Shown in pieces: positions 18,531-28,442 of a DNA stretch of 64,000 bases. Numbering within the stretch: the first letter of the stretch is position 1; every line of letters begins with the position of its first letter. The DNA is from Paraburkholderia sp. HP33-1 (GTDB taxonomy: Bacteria > Pseudomonadota > Gammaproteobacteria > Burkholderiales > Burkholderiaceae), in NCBI RefSeq assembly GCF_021390595.1, contig NZ_JAJEJR010000001.1, positions 620,001-684,000 on the forward strand. The letters are read 5' to 3'. The notes beneath the pieces were generated by a model. The model was given only the letters and a program-made list of their open reading frames with translations, was not told the origin of the DNA and searched no databases. The position numbers were made by a program, and so were the translations under genes.

Positions 18531-19426
18531 CGTGCAGCTCCGTAATTAAGCCTGGTCCAGAATCAAATTTGCCGCCAACTGACCTGGCGGAATTCTTTTC
18601 AAGTTTTTGTCCGATCCTGTATGGACAATGTCGGCAAGTGTTCACGAAAAAATGATCTGGAATTGAGTGCCACCGCACGCACCGATCCAAGAATCCGCTG
18701 TTGATGGGTTTGGTCTTTGCTTTGGCGCAGCCCCCTGAATCAACGGACCAGTCGCCCACTCAAAATAGCGGGTGAGCATACGACTGTGTTTAGACGCTAT
18801 GTGGGAGGGCCGCGGCAGTAAGCCCGACTGGAGTAAAACGGGATTTGCACACTCGTTTTCTCCGAAGGAGCACGCCCTGACGCGCAGGTTCTCCGACCTG
18901 CGCACGTTCCGGTTCGTTGGCCGGCGTGACATGCACGGCAAGCAACCGCCCCAAGGTCTGCTGGTAAACCATTTCCCTCGGCGGGAAGTCATTGGGCAAC
19001 AAACGCCACGGTGTGCACCCGCGCGTTCGATTCAGCGCAGCGCGTTGAACATCTCGGGCAGCTCGTAGCGGCGCTGCGGTGCGTCCTTGTTCATCAAGAT
19101 CAGGTATGGAGCGGCAAAGTACCACTCTTCATTCGATACCTCCGTCGGGTATGGCCTGCATTTTTTTTCGCCGGGATACCAGGTCTAACTCAAAGTTCCT
19201 GACAGCCTATAAATGGGGAACATGCATGGCAGGGTAAGCACAGATATTTAATCTGATGGAAATGATTCGTACTGCATTTAAAACTTGGCACTACCCGCTG
19301 CATGATGGCCGAAACCGACGGTGTGATGCGCCTCCGAGATCACGCGTGCGCCGCTATCCTCATCGTAATGACAGCGTTGCGCGGCGAAGCATTTACAGAC
19401 CTTCACATCTCAAACCGGGGAAGAAC
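18531..19426. other. gene-poor region with transposase debris between two decoration modules
   Basis: This stretch holds an IS5-type transposase remnant (18870-19160), the promoter side of the SGNH/MBOAT pair at its left end, and the upstream region of the sterol-desaturase-like gene at its right end. No intact gene was recognised. Confidence 0.6.
18870..19160 (-). pseudogene. IS5-type transposase remnant with frameshift, stop and internal deletion
   Basis: Reading leftward from 19160, one frame gives RPYPTEVSNEEWYFAAPYL and then DAPQRRYELPEMFNALR followed by an in-frame stop. The next frame continues TPWRLLPNDFPPREMVYQQ, the N-terminal region of IS5-group transposases (an insertion-element domain). 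It then jumps directly to GRLLAVHVTPANEPERAQVGE, which in intact relatives lies about 80 residues further on. The start codon is lost. This is a dead element that lost its central part, including catalytic positions. Confidence 0.8.
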
Positions 19427-20287
19427 ATGCAAATGCTCGATGTGTTAACTTATTTTGCCCATACCTTGCGTGCGGGAGAGCGCACTGCGGTTGCCGCTAT
19501 TCTCTGCGTTGCAATCGAGATAATGCTACCGTTGGGCAAGGTGTCGTTTGCATCACGGGCGCGCGGAATTATGTTTCACATCTGTTATCTGTTTATCGGT
19601 GGGATTTTCTTCGAAGGATATCAGTCTCTAATCGCCGCACTGCATATCCGGCCGCTTTTCTCAATATCGCTCGACGGCGTATTGAATTCGCCACAGCCTG
19701 TCTGGCGCGCCGCCGGCATCGCCCTTGCTTTCGCCGCGGCCATAGTAATGGGCGATTTCCTGTACTACTGGTTCCATCGCGCGCAGCATACCTTCGGCTT
19801 TCTATGGCGGTTCCATCAGGTCCACCATTCGATTCGCGAGATGAATGTATGGAACTCCAATATGCATGTATCGGAGGAGTTGCTCCGCCCTCTCGTTGTT
19901 ACGCTTCCAATGGCGCTACTCATCGACTTCCATCCCCCTTTTCTGTGGTCAGTGGTTGGCATGGTGATACTCATTCAGGGCACCTTTGAGCACGCGGACA
20001 CACGCATCAGCTTTGGCCCGCTTTCCTATCTGTTTGCGGACAATCGATTTCATCGAATTCATCATTCAGTCGAGTTGCGCCATTACAACCGCAATTTCGC
20101 TGCGGTCGTGACTCTATGGGACGTTTTGTTTGGAACCGCACATTTCCCGAAGAAAGGCGAATGGCCGGAGGTCGGTCTTGACTACACTAATGAGCCTAAC
20201 GGTCTGATCCAATATCTGTTAATGCCATTTACCGTCAGCCTACCCGTCCCCGCTGCAAAAGACCCATCCCCAGGGAGTACGGAGTGA
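19427..20287 (+). CDS. sterol desaturase / fatty acid hydroxylase family protein
   Basis: A 286-residue integral membrane di-iron enzyme. The three histidine clusters of the family are intact: HRAQH (residues 117-121), HQVHH shortly after, and HRIHH near the C-terminal third. Such enzymes hydroxylate or desaturate acyl chains or lipids at the membrane using O2. The start follows GGGGAAG; the 57 codons upstream are not family-like. The stop overlaps the start of the acyltransferase gene (TGATG), so the two are coupled and probably act on the same lipid or acyl product. Confidence 0.9.
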   Translation: MQMLDVLTYFAHTLRAGERTAVAAILCVAIEIMLPLGKVSFASRARGIMFHICYLFIGGIFFEGYQSLIAALHIRPLFSISLDGVLNSPQPVWRAAGIALAFAAAIVMGDFLYYWFHRAQHTFGFLWRFHQVHHSIREMNVWNSNMHVSEELLRPLVVTLPMALLIDFHPPFLWSVVGMVILIQGTFEHADTRISFGPLSYLFADNRFHRIHHSVELRHYNRNFAAVVTLWDVLFGTAHFPKKGEWPEVGLDYTNEPNGLIQYLLMPFTVSLPVPAAKDPSPGSTE

Positions 20288-21444
20288 TGTCCTCACTTGC
20301 GACGACACTCGGATCGCGGCTTGCCGATGCGAAAAACAGGCCGTCCGGTTTCGACTACATGCGTCTCGTGCTCGCTGTCTTGGTGGTCGCGAGCCACACC
20401 ATTAACGTCTGTTATGGTCACAAGATCACTCTAGCGGTATGGTCCGGGCCAGCACGAGCACCACTCGCGCTAATTTTGCCAATGTTCTTCGCTCTGAGCG
20501 GCTTCCTGGTCGCAGGCAGCTTCGAACGGTGCCGCACGATCGTGTCCTTCTGCGGGCTGCGGGTACTGCGGTTGCTCCCCGCATTAGCAGTAGACACGCT
20601 GATCGCCGCATTGCTGATCGGCCCGTTCTTTACAACGCTTCCACTTCATCAGTATTTCACTGATCCCGGGTTCAGGGCGTACTTCCTGAACATGCTCGGA
20701 GACGTCCATTTCGCGCTGCCTGGCATGTTCGCCAGCAATCCGTGGCCCGATGCAATCAATCAGCAATTGTGGACGTTACCGTACGAACTAGCCTGTTATG
20801 TCGCATTGACTATCGCCTCGTATGCCGGCATGGCGCAACGACCGCACCTTCTGCTCGCCGCGTCGATTGGTGCGAACGTGTTGCTCGTTGCGCTTGCGAA
20901 CCGCCACGGTGGTGTGCCTGCAGTGACCGTACACGGACCGATGCTTGTCCTCTGTTTCTTCTATGGCGTTTGCGCATACCAGTTTCGTGACCGGATCGTC
21001 TGGAGTTCATGGCTCGGTGTGCTATCTGGCGTCGTCGCGGTGATTTGCCTATCCGTTCGCGGCGCGGATTACTTCGCAGCGCTGCCCGCCACCTATCTGA
21101 CAGTCTTTCTCGGACTCACGGAGCCGAGACGCCATCGTTTTGTCGCAAGCGGTGACTACTCATACGGCATCTTTCTTTACGGTTTCCCGATACAGCAAAC
21201 CGTGGCCGCGTTGCTTGGCCCGGCCGCGCTCACCTGGTACATACATTTTCCGATTTCGCTCACGCTCACACTCCTCTTTGCGATGATGTCGTGGCATGGC
21301 GTCGAAAAGCGTGCCCTGAAACTGCGCGGCTTGCTGAACCGTATCGAAGATGGTGCGTTGCACATTGCCGCCGCCGTGCCAGGGGGGCGATATCTCGTAC
21401 CGGCGCTTGCCGTCCGGATCGCGAAGTCGCCGACCTTCGAATGA
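20287..21444 (+). CDS. acyltransferase-3 (OafA-like) membrane protein
   Basis: A 385-residue polytopic membrane protein of the acyltransferase-3 family. Its N-terminal segment FDYMRLVLAVLVVASHTINV carries the conserved Arg and a His at the end of the first helix. The ALSGFLVAGSF segment follows, and YSYGIFLYGFPIQQ is typical of the C-terminal half. It probably O-acetylates or acylates a carbohydrate. The upstream AGGGAG serves as ribosome binding site; GTG 20284 is an alternative start. Coupled to the hydroxylase gene before it. Confidence 0.9.
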   Translation: MSSLATTLGSRLADAKNRPSGFDYMRLVLAVLVVASHTINVCYGHKITLAVWSGPARAPLALILPMFFALSGFLVAGSFERCRTIVSFCGLRVLRLLPALAVDTLIAALLIGPFFTTLPLHQYFTDPGFRAYFLNMLGDVHFALPGMFASNPWPDAINQQLWTLPYELACYVALTIASYAGMAQRPHLLLAASIGANVLLVALANRHGGVPAVTVHGPMLVLCFFYGVCAYQFRDRIVWSSWLGVLSGVVAVICLSVRGADYFAALPATYLTVFLGLTEPRRHRFVASGDYSYGIFLYGFPIQQTVAALLGPAALTWYIHFPISLTLTLLFAMMSWHGVEKRALKLRGLLNRIEDGALHIAAAVPGGRYLVPALAVRIAKSPTFE

Positions 21445-21791
21445 TCGTCGGAGGGCGAGCAGATTGATTTATTCGTGAGCTTTGAAATGAAGTAGTGATG
21501 CTTTCTGCGAAAGTCGCCAGGTTGGCGGAGGCATTTTAATAGTTTGGAGTTTCCAACTGTCGGCGTAGATTTCCCGACGACTGCATTTTCTGCAGCTTTT
21601 GGTGCGGCCGGACTCGCATGTTTGTACGGAGGCTGGATACGCTGGAGACGTGACCGGATGGAGACCCGGGTGAACGGCTACTGGCATCCTGCGATCCGCG
21701 AATTCGTTGTTGTTCAGATTGGTATGTAAGGTTTCGCATCACCGGCCCGTTGTTGCGACGGAACTCCAAGATCTAATCGTCGAGGCCAAAC
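21445..21791. other. intergenic, no gene recognised
   Basis: A 61-codon open frame (21544-21729, +) is present but has no family signature and no ribosome binding site. The right part carries GAGG before the TTG start of the next gene. Confidence 0.4.
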
Positions 21792-22817
21792 TTGAAAATA
21801 TTCGCTGACGAAAATGTCCCCAATGGCCTTCAGGCCAGCATAGTAAAGTCCGCGGCCGCGCCGGTACGACTGCTTGGCGGGTCCACCGGGCAATCGATCT
21901 TTCGTGAACCATGGTGGCTCGATATTGCGACCGGTGGCCATTGGAGCATGGCCAAGGTTCAGCGCGGTAACCAGTTGCTGGGACAGTTGCCTTACTACTC
22001 CACTCGCATGGGCGGATGGGAGATTTCTCGACTGCCGCCGCTCACGCGCACGCTCGGCCCTGTCATCAAACCCATGGGCCTTGATCCCGCCCGTGAGCAG
22101 CACCATCGCCAGGTGGTCACCTCGGAACTCATCGAACAGTTGCCGCATTTCGACTGCTTCTACCAGTTGTTCGACTCGCGTGTCGACGATGCGCTTGCTT
22201 TTTCACTGCGCGGTTTCACGGTATCCGCGCACTATACGTTTCAGATCTCGCCAGAGGGCACGGCCGACGAGGCCTGGGCGCGGCTGCATGGCAAAACGCG
22301 TAACGTCATCCGCACCGCGGGCAAGAAGCTGACCGTCGCGCCGGTCGCCACGCCAGGTGAATTCATGGAGTTCTATGAAGCGAATCTGTCCGAACGCGCG
22401 CGCACGAACGCCTACGGAAGCAGCTTGATGTTCGAACTCGTCAGCGCGTTCGTTGAACGAAATGCCGGGCAACTGCTAGGCGCGTACGGCCCAGGAGGCC
22501 GGCTCGTCGCCGCCATCGGTCTCGTCTGGGACCAGAATGCGATGTACTACCTGCTGTCATCGCGCACAGCGGAGGCGCATTGTGGTGCGATCAGCTTGCT
22601 GATCTGGACGGCGATTCAGCGGGCGCTGGAACGCAAACTGACGTTCGATTTTGACGGGTTCGCGAGCGCTGGCACATACAGATTTCTGCAAGGATTTGGC
22701 GGTACGCTCAGGCAGCGTCTCAGTGTCGAACGCATGAGTACGATGTATTCGATAGTGCGAACGCTCAAGCGCCGGATCGTTCCCAACTCGGGTACGGTGT
22801 TTTCTCACACCCTCTGA
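21792..22817 (+). CDS. FemAB-like GNAT N-acetyltransferase (first of two)
   Basis: A 341-residue protein with a two-lobed GNAT pattern of the Acetyltransf_6/FemAB-like group: an N-terminal lobe with REPWWLDIATGG and PYYSTRMGGWEISRLPPLTRTLGP, then LHGKTRNVIRTAGKKLTV and a C-terminal lobe with GRLVAAIGLVWDQNAMYYLLSSR and FDFDGFASAGTYRFLQGFGG. Members in exopolysaccharide loci are thought to modify sugars with acyl or amino-acyl groups. The first in-frame start is TTG 21792 with GAGG six bases upstream; no ATG exists before the conserved text. A second such gene lies at 28553. Confidence 0.8.
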   Translation: MKIFADENVPNGLQASIVKSAAAPVRLLGGSTGQSIFREPWWLDIATGGHWSMAKVQRGNQLLGQLPYYSTRMGGWEISRLPPLTRTLGPVIKPMGLDPAREQHHRQVVTSELIEQLPHFDCFYQLFDSRVDDALAFSLRGFTVSAHYTFQISPEGTADEAWARLHGKTRNVIRTAGKKLTVAPVATPGEFMEFYEANLSERARTNAYGSSLMFELVSAFVERNAGQLLGAYGPGGRLVAAIGLVWDQNAMYYLLSSRTAEAHCGAISLLIWTAIQRALERKLTFDFDGFASAGTYRFLQGFGGTLRQRLSVERMSTMYSIVRTLKRRIVPNSGTVFSHTL

Positions 22818-23171
22818 CAGGCAATTCATTCCAGGTAGTGTTCGATTACGAACGGTGCGACACGAAGCAGTCATATACGCTATTGTTTGACGACCCTTCG
22901 AACAGCATCGATTGAAGATGCGGGTAATTTGCCGACAGGAAAAATCGGCGCATCCGGCGCACGAGTGCGACGGCCGCGTCGCCGTCGAGCGAGTGGTGCA
23001 CGCCCAAATGGTACGACCACACAGGATAATTTTCAGCCCTGCTGGCGTAGCAAAAATTCTTTCCCGATACCATGCAAAGGCAACCACATTTGATATGTGC
23101 GGTTAAGTACCGTCAACGGGCACGCGCACTTGTAGAGTTGCCGCAATACCTTGCAGCGGAGAAGAAATCCA
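22818..23171. other. intergenic region before the first tyrosine autokinase; possible gene fragment on the minus strand
   Basis: A 75-codon frame at 22846-23073 on the minus strand reads like coding sequence (for example VWSYHLGVHHSLDGD and RRMRRFFLSANYPHLQ) but I cannot assign it, and it may be a remnant. The right end carries the ribosome binding site GGAGAAG of the autokinase gene. Confidence 0.35.
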
Positions 23172-25364
23172 ATGGCCTTCGATCCTACTTTGCTTTACCG
23201 AGGCAACAAGGACGCGGGACAGCTTCGTCTGTCCGACTATACCGGTGTGCTGAAAGTGCACTGGCGGCTCATCATGTCCGTCGCGCTCGCGGTCTTCGCG
23301 CTCGGTGCGCTTTACGCGTTACTGGCACCGCCCACCTATCGCGCTGACGCGCTGATCCAGGTCGACAATCAAAACCCCAACACCGACCCTGCGTTCAATC
23401 AGCTCGCCGCGATCTTCAATGTCAGGACTACTTCGGACACGGAGATGGAGGTGCTCGGCGCACGGCTCGTGATCGGCGAGGCGGTGCGTAAGCTGCATCT
23501 CGACATCGAAGCGAAGCCCCGACGTTTTCCGTTGCTGGGCGGATTGATCGCACGTTTTGCGGACGACGGCCAGCCGGGCACGTCGCTCCCTGGTCTCAGG
23601 AGCTTTGCGTGGGGTGGCGAACGTATCGACGTTTCGCGTTTCGATATTCCGTCAGCGTTCTACGACAAGCGCTTCGTTGTCACCGCTATGGACGATGGCC
23701 GATTTGAACTCACCGACCCGAAGGGTGACGTGGTCGCGAACGGCGTGGTAGGTACAGTAGTTACGGGGACTACGACAAAGGGTCCGGTGACGCTCCTGAT
23801 TGACAGGCTCGTTTCGAGCCCGGGTACCGAATTTACGCTGACGCGCTCGCCCTTGCTTGAAACTATCACCGACTTCCAGAACAAGCTGACCGTCGCGGAG
23901 CGAGTGAAGCAATCCGGCATGATAGGCATTGCGCTAGAGGGCCCCGAGCCCCAGAAAACGACTGACACGGTCAATACTGTCGCACGTGAGTACGTCAATC
24001 AAAACAACGCACGCAAGGAATCAGATGCTGAGCGCTCGCTTGCGCTCTTCGACCAGCAACTGCCGCGTCTGCGCGCCGAAGTGGACGACGCGGAGCAGCG
24101 CTACAACGCATTCCGCGAAGAGCATGGCGCGGTCAATCTCGATGAGGAGAGCCGCCTTCTGCTACAGCAGGCGGTCGACCTCGACACCAAACTCACGGAC
24201 TTGAAGCAGCAGAGCTCGGATCTGGCGCAGCGCTTCAACGGTGCGCATCCCGCAGTCGCGTCGATCGACGCGCAGATCGCCGACCTTCAACATCGCCGGG
24301 ACGCATTGAGCCGGCAAGTGGCGGGGCTGCCTGCTCTCGAGCAAACCTTGATGCGTCTGCAAAGGGAAGTGCGCGTCAATACGGGCCTGTATACGAATCT
24401 GTTGAATCGTGCTCAGGAGTTGCGGGTCGCCAAGGCTGCGCAGGCATTGAACGTACGTGTCGTGGATTACGCACTGCCGCCCGATCGGCCGGCGAAGCCG
24501 AAGGTACCGCTCGTGCTGGCCCTTTCCGCTGTGTTCGGCCTGCTGCTCGGCACGATATGCGCGTTCGCGCGACAAGCTAACTCAAGCGGAACAGAAAGCA
24601 GCTACGACATCGTGACAGTGACGGGCGTGCCGGTGTCAGCCGTCGTGATGCGCAGCAACATGCAAGCCCAGTTGCAGAAGGACGCCCGACGCACGCAAGG
24701 CGGCCCCCCGCTTCTTGCGGTACGTGCTCCTAAAGACATGGCCGTCGAAGGCATACGCAATCTGCGGACGATGCTGCAATTTGCAGACGTATCGACAACC
24801 AATCCCGTTATCGCGCTGACGGGCCCGCATTCGGAAGTGGGCAAGTCATTCCTTGCTTCCAACCTTGCCGCTGTGATGGCGACGGACGGTAAGCGCGTCG
24901 CCATTGTCGACGCCGACATGCGCCGTGGAGATGTTCACCGCTTCTTTGGTGCACACGCAAGCCCGGGACTTGCCGAAGTTCTCGAAGGTGACGTCGCCGT
25001 GGAAGACGCGTTGATCCGCAACGTCGCCCCCGATGTGGACTTGCTGCCCTGCGGCTCCTATCCTTCCAAACCTGCCGATCTGCTGCACTCGGCGCGCTTT
25101 GCTGCCTTGATAGAGCAGCTCTCGCTGCGGTACGACAGGGTGATCATCGATACGCCTCCCATTCTTGCCGTGACCGATGCGATGCTCGTTTGCAAGCACG
25201 CCGGTACGATCCTGATGGTGGTGCGCCACGGCAAGGAGTCGCTTGAGGACATCAGTGAATCGGTAGGCCGGTTGCGCGTAGCTGGCATGGTGCCAAGCGG
25301 AATTCTTTTCAACGACATACCGCCTCACAGTAAAAGCTATACATCGTACTATGGCCACCCGTAG
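23172..25364 (+). CDS. Wzc-type polysaccharide co-polymerase / bacterial tyrosine autokinase (first copy)
   Basis: A 730-residue inner-membrane protein. It has a Wzz domain with two membrane segments (about residues 38-58 and near 440-460), a long periplasmic coiled-coil region between them, and a C-terminal BY-kinase domain. The kinase motifs are Walker A (GPHSEVGKS), Walker A' ([12 protein letters not shown]) and Walker B (VIIDTPPIL). The end SYTSYYGHP carries three tyrosines, the autophosphorylation cluster. It controls polymer length and export with Wza-type porins. No Wza-type gene or low-molecular-weight tyrosine phosphatase is adjacent, unlike classical wza-wzb-wzc operons. The start follows GGAGAAG. 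Confidence 0.95.
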   Translation: MAFDPTLLYRGNKDAGQLRLSDYTGVLKVHWRLIMSVALAVFALGALYALLAPPTYRADALIQVDNQNPNTDPAFNQLAAIFNVRTTSDTEMEVLGARLVIGEAVRKLHLDIEAKPRRFPLLGGLIARFADDGQPGTSLPGLRSFAWGGERIDVSRFDIPSAFYDKRFVVTAMDDGRFELTDPKGDVVANGVVGTVVTGTTTKGPVTLLIDRLVSSPGTEFTLTRSPLLETITDFQNKLTVAERVKQSGMIGIALEGPEPQKTTDTVNTVAREYVNQNNARKESDAERSLALFDQQLPRLRAEVDDAEQRYNAFREEHGAVNLDEESRLLLQQAVDLDTKLTDLKQQSSDLAQRFNGAHPAVASIDAQIADLQHRRDALSRQVAGLPALEQTLMRLQREVRVNTGLYTNLLNRAQELRVAKAAQALNVRVVDYALPPDRPAKPKVPLVLALSAVFGLLLGTICAFARQANSSGTESSYDIVTVTGVPVSAVVMRSNMQAQLQKDARRTQGGPPLLAVRAPKDMAVEGIRNLRTMLQFADVSTTNPVIALTGPHSEVGKSFLASNLAAVMATDGKRVAIVDADMRRGDVHRFFGAHASPGLAEVLEGDVAVEDALIRNVAPDVDLLPCGSYPSKPADLLHSARFAALIEQLSLRYDRVIIDTPPILAVTDAMLVCKHAGTILMVVRHGKESLEDISESVGRLRVAGMVPSGILFNDIPPHSKSYTSYYGHP

Positions 25365-25438
25365 GCAAGCCTGGGTCGTACGATAAAGACTGCGGACATC
25401 GTCATGTCTGCCTGGGGTTCCAAGTTCGCCGAAGCCAT

Positions 25439-26764
25439 ATGAAGACATTTCGCCTTCTCCAAGGACTCAGGTTTTCGCTCGCACGCATGCCTATTCTTTC
25501 CGGTGTCGCGGCGAACTCCTACAATCAGGTCGTCACTGCAGTCATACAGCTCGCGTCGCTGCCTTTCTTCCTGCATTTCTGGGGCGCGGAGCGCTATGGC
25601 CGATGGTTGATGATCGCTGCGATTCCGGCCTATTTCCAGATGTCCGACATTGGCCTCAGCGCAGTTGCGATGACCAAGACCTGCATAGCTTGGGCCAGAG
25701 GAGACCTCGATGCAGCCAAGGTGACGTTTCGAAGCGCGCTGCTCGGCGTCACCCTGTTCGCGCTCGCCGGCGTCATCCTCACCGCCCTTGGGTGCGTCTT
25801 CTTCTCTCCAGCCGACAAGGAGGCCGGGGGCGCGTTGGTGCTGCTCATTGCAAGCGCGCTGCTGAGCACATACTCGAGTCTGTATGACGCATGCTTCAGG
25901 ATTATCGACCGCTACGCATACGGCACGTTCCTCCAGTCTTCGATCAGGCTCGGCGAATGGGCTGCGGGACTTGCTGCGCTCGCTTTTGGCGCGAATTTCT
26001 TCGGCGTAGCGTTGGCCATGTTTGTCACGCGCCTCATCTGTCAGACGGCGCTCACGCTCTACGCGCACAGACTCGTGCCGCAACTCGGCATTAGCTTTGC
26101 CGGGGCGTCGTTCACAGAGATACGAGCACTTTTGCCTCTAGGCTTCGCCTATCTTGGCTTTACGCTCGGCTCAGCCCTCGGTGTTCAGGGCCTGACTCTG
26201 CTCGTCGGGAACGTGCTCGGCGCGCCGGCGCTTGTGGTCTTCTCCACCTACCGGACTCTGTCGCGCACGGTGACGCAACTGATCAACGTGGTTGGCCATT
26301 CAATCTGGCCGCGATTTTCGATGTTGTACGGACTTGGTCAAACCGAGGTCGCAGAGCGCCTCAGGGTACGGACCGAACAGGCGCTGATCGCGCTGTCCGT
26401 GCTCTGCCTCACCGGGATCGCGCTGGCGGGACGACCTATCATCGCTTTTTGGGGGCGCGGCGGACTCAGTTACGAGCCGCAAGTGCTGTTGCCGCTTCTC
26501 GCCGCAACCGCATTGACCGCTGTTTATCAGGTCAAGCTTATCGCGCTCATTGCGACGAATCGCCATATTGGCGTATCGCTGCGCTTTTGCATTGTCAGCG
26601 CGGTCGCCCTGGTGATGGCTCGAGTGCTCGTGCCGAGTCTCGGCATCGCGGCACCGATAGCCGCAGTCGTCGGCATCGAACTCGCGATGGTCGTCGTCGT
26701 CAATATTGCCTTCTCAGCAGCAAACGAGCCGCCGCGCGCGAGCGAACCGCTTGCGTCGCGGTAG
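25439..26764 (+). CDS. Wzx-like oligosaccharide flippase (MOP superfamily)
   Basis: A 441-residue protein with about twelve hydrophobic segments and the MATE/PST-type start (SGVAANSYNQVVTAVIQLASLPFFLHFWGAERYG). The conserved W-G-x-x-x-Y/F-G turn and the DIGL-S motif after the second helix are typical of polysaccharide flippases. It would move lipid-linked repeat units across the inner membrane. It lies 74 bp downstream of the autokinase gene in the same direction, so the two are probably cotranscribed. Confidence 0.88.
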   Translation: MKTFRLLQGLRFSLARMPILSGVAANSYNQVVTAVIQLASLPFFLHFWGAERYGRWLMIAAIPAYFQMSDIGLSAVAMTKTCIAWARGDLDAAKVTFRSALLGVTLFALAGVILTALGCVFFSPADKEAGGALVLLIASALLSTYSSLYDACFRIIDRYAYGTFLQSSIRLGEWAAGLAALAFGANFFGVALAMFVTRLICQTALTLYAHRLVPQLGISFAGASFTEIRALLPLGFAYLGFTLGSALGVQGLTLLVGNVLGAPALVVFSTYRTLSRTVTQLINVVGHSIWPRFSMLYGLGQTEVAERLRVRTEQALIALSVLCLTGIALAGRPIIAFWGRGGLSYEPQVLLPLLAATALTAVYQVKLIALIATNRHIGVSLRFCIVSAVALVMARVLVPSLGIAAPIAAVVGIELAMVVVVNIAFSAANEPPRASEPLASR

Positions 26765-27146
26765 TGGGCGAACGGCAAACGAATGAGGCATCCATGACAC
26801 GCGGTAGCCGGTTCGGTCAGTCGCACATGTGCGCGCACGCGGCAGGGTGCTGATACTTGTCACTCTGACGACGCTATTCATCCCGTCCTGCGGCGTCTGC
26901 GACAAATTCGGACAAAACGAAGCGCATGTCTATATTGCAGATTATTGAGGAGAGATATTGACGAGAAGTTGATCTGAAATAGCCGAGCCGCGGGGTTCAC
27001 ATTTTTCCGCCGGTTGCAGGTGTGCTAGTTGGCAGGCAGCTTTCCCTGGCGCCGAGTCGCTTCGAACTGCCAGGAAAACATCGACTAGCGGAATGTGAAT
27101 CCGCTTTACGATAGTTATCGAAATCGTCTATTGAGGAGAATCGCCG
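26765..27146. other. intergenic region before the glycosyltransferase gene
   Basis: No gene was recognised. Near the right end a perfect 12-bp dyad, CGATA-GT-TATCG (27109-27120), lies just before the GAGGAG ribosome binding site of the next gene. It could be a regulatory site. Confidence 0.4.
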
Positions 27147-28442
27147 ATGTTTGTCATCATCGCCCCGTACAGCGTCGAGCACGGTTCAGAATACGGCAAC
27201 CCCGCGGCGAAAACCAAGATAGGTTTTTTCCTGTCGCTCCTCGCGCGACTGGAGCGAAAAATCGTGCTAGTGAACACGTTGCACGCCAAGGAGGTCTGGC
27301 AGAAGCGTGAAGAGTATACCTGTCGCGTTGGGGACGCCTCAGTACGTGAGATCGTTTTGCGGCAGTATCCGGTGCGGCCAATCGGCAAGCTCCTGAACCT
27401 GTTCGAGGTGGGTGCGGTAGCAAGGGAAATCGCGCAGGAGGGGGAACCCACGCTCATCTGGGCATACAACGGGTACGCGTTCGAAGCACTGCTCGCGCGC
27501 GCGCTGAAGCGGCGCTTCAACGTACCTTTCGTATTCGAGTACGAAGACGCGTCGATGGCGCGGCGCAAATGGCATCCGAAGACCTGGGTCGATTTTCTCG
27601 CCTCGCGCTATTTACTGCCGGAGCCCGATCTTTGCCTGGCCGTCAACCGTTCGCTTCTGAAGCGGGAGCGCCGCCGCAGTGGCTGCGATGCTCAACTGTG
27701 CCCCGGCGTCGTGTCGGCGGGGCTTATCGAAGCCTGCATCAAGCGGCCAGCGTTCTCTGAGGAACGAAGGCACAAGGTCGTGGTTGGCTATTTCGGCACG
27801 CTCCATCCCGAGAAGGGCGCTGATTGGTTGCCGGAGCTGGTCGAGCGTCTCGGAGATAACTTCGTCTTCCATGTGTCGGGAAGAGGACCACTTGCCGAAG
27901 AGTTCGAAGCGCTTAGCGCTCGCCGTCCTAATTTTTTCTTTCACGGATACGTCGACCAGGATACGGTCTATGAACTGATGGCGAGTTGCGACGTCCTGCT
28001 GAATCCTCATCAGTCGATCGAGGCTTTGGGCGGCGGCCTATTTCCATTCAAAGTGATTGAGTATGTCGCTACGGGACGATTGGTCGTCTCGACCGCGTTG
28101 CCGGATGCGAATCTGGCGACCGCATTTAAATCCATCGTTTTCGTCGAGCACGACATTGCATCGTTCGTCTCCGTGTTGAATGTGGCAAGGCAAATCTATG
28201 AACATAGACGCGCGCGAATCGAAATCGCGGTGGCGGATGTTCGGCGCCGATTTGGTGAGCAGGGGCTCCTGGAGGCACTCTCCGAGGTTATCGTCGGGTC
28301 CCGCGATGTCGAAACCGGCCAGATTGATGCAGGCGAGCTCGAACTGATTGAGGCGCAACGCAACGCGGAACTGCTTCAGAAGCAACCTCTTAACCCAAAA
28401 AACGCTAACAGAACGGACGCTGAAGTCTTCGCCAGCAGATGA
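27147..28442 (+). CDS. glycosyltransferase family 4 (GT-B) protein
   Basis: A 431-residue cytoplasmic GT-B glycosyltransferase. The C-terminal nucleotide-sugar domain is clear: VGYFGTLHPEKGADWLPELVERL, then FHGYVDQDTVYELMASCDVLLNPH, then a GGGLFPFKVIEYVATGRLVVST segment matching the E-x7-E region of GT4 enzymes. The N-terminal part is less conserved. The C-terminal 60 residues form a polar tail. A GAGGAG ribosome binding site sits eight bases before the ATG. It likely adds one sugar of the repeat unit made by this island; donor and linkage are unknown. Confidence 0.85.
   Translation: MFVIIAPYSVEHGSEYGNPAAKTKIGFFLSLLARLERKIVLVNTLHAKEVWQKREEYTCRVGDASVREIVLRQYPVRPIGKLLNLFEVGAVAREIAQEGEPTLIWAYNGYAFEALLARALKRRFNVPFVFEYEDASMARRKWHPKTWVDFLASRYLLPEPDLCLAVNRSLLKRERRRSGCDAQLCPGVVSAGLIEACIKRPAFSEERRHKVVVGYFGTLHPEKGADWLPELVERLGDNFVFHVSGRGPLAEEFEALSARRPNFFFHGYVDQDTVYELMASCDVLLNPHQSIEALGGGLFPFKVIEYVATGRLVVSTALPDANLATAFKSIVFVEHDIASFVSVLNVARQIYEHRRARIEIAVADVRRRFGEQGLLEALSEVIVGSRDVETGQIDAGELELIEAQRNAELLQKQPLNPKNANRTDAEVFASR

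Noticed and set aside
21544..21729. A 61-codon plus-strand frame between the acyltransferase and GNAT genes
   Set aside because: No ribosome binding site, no family text and no visible link to neighbours.
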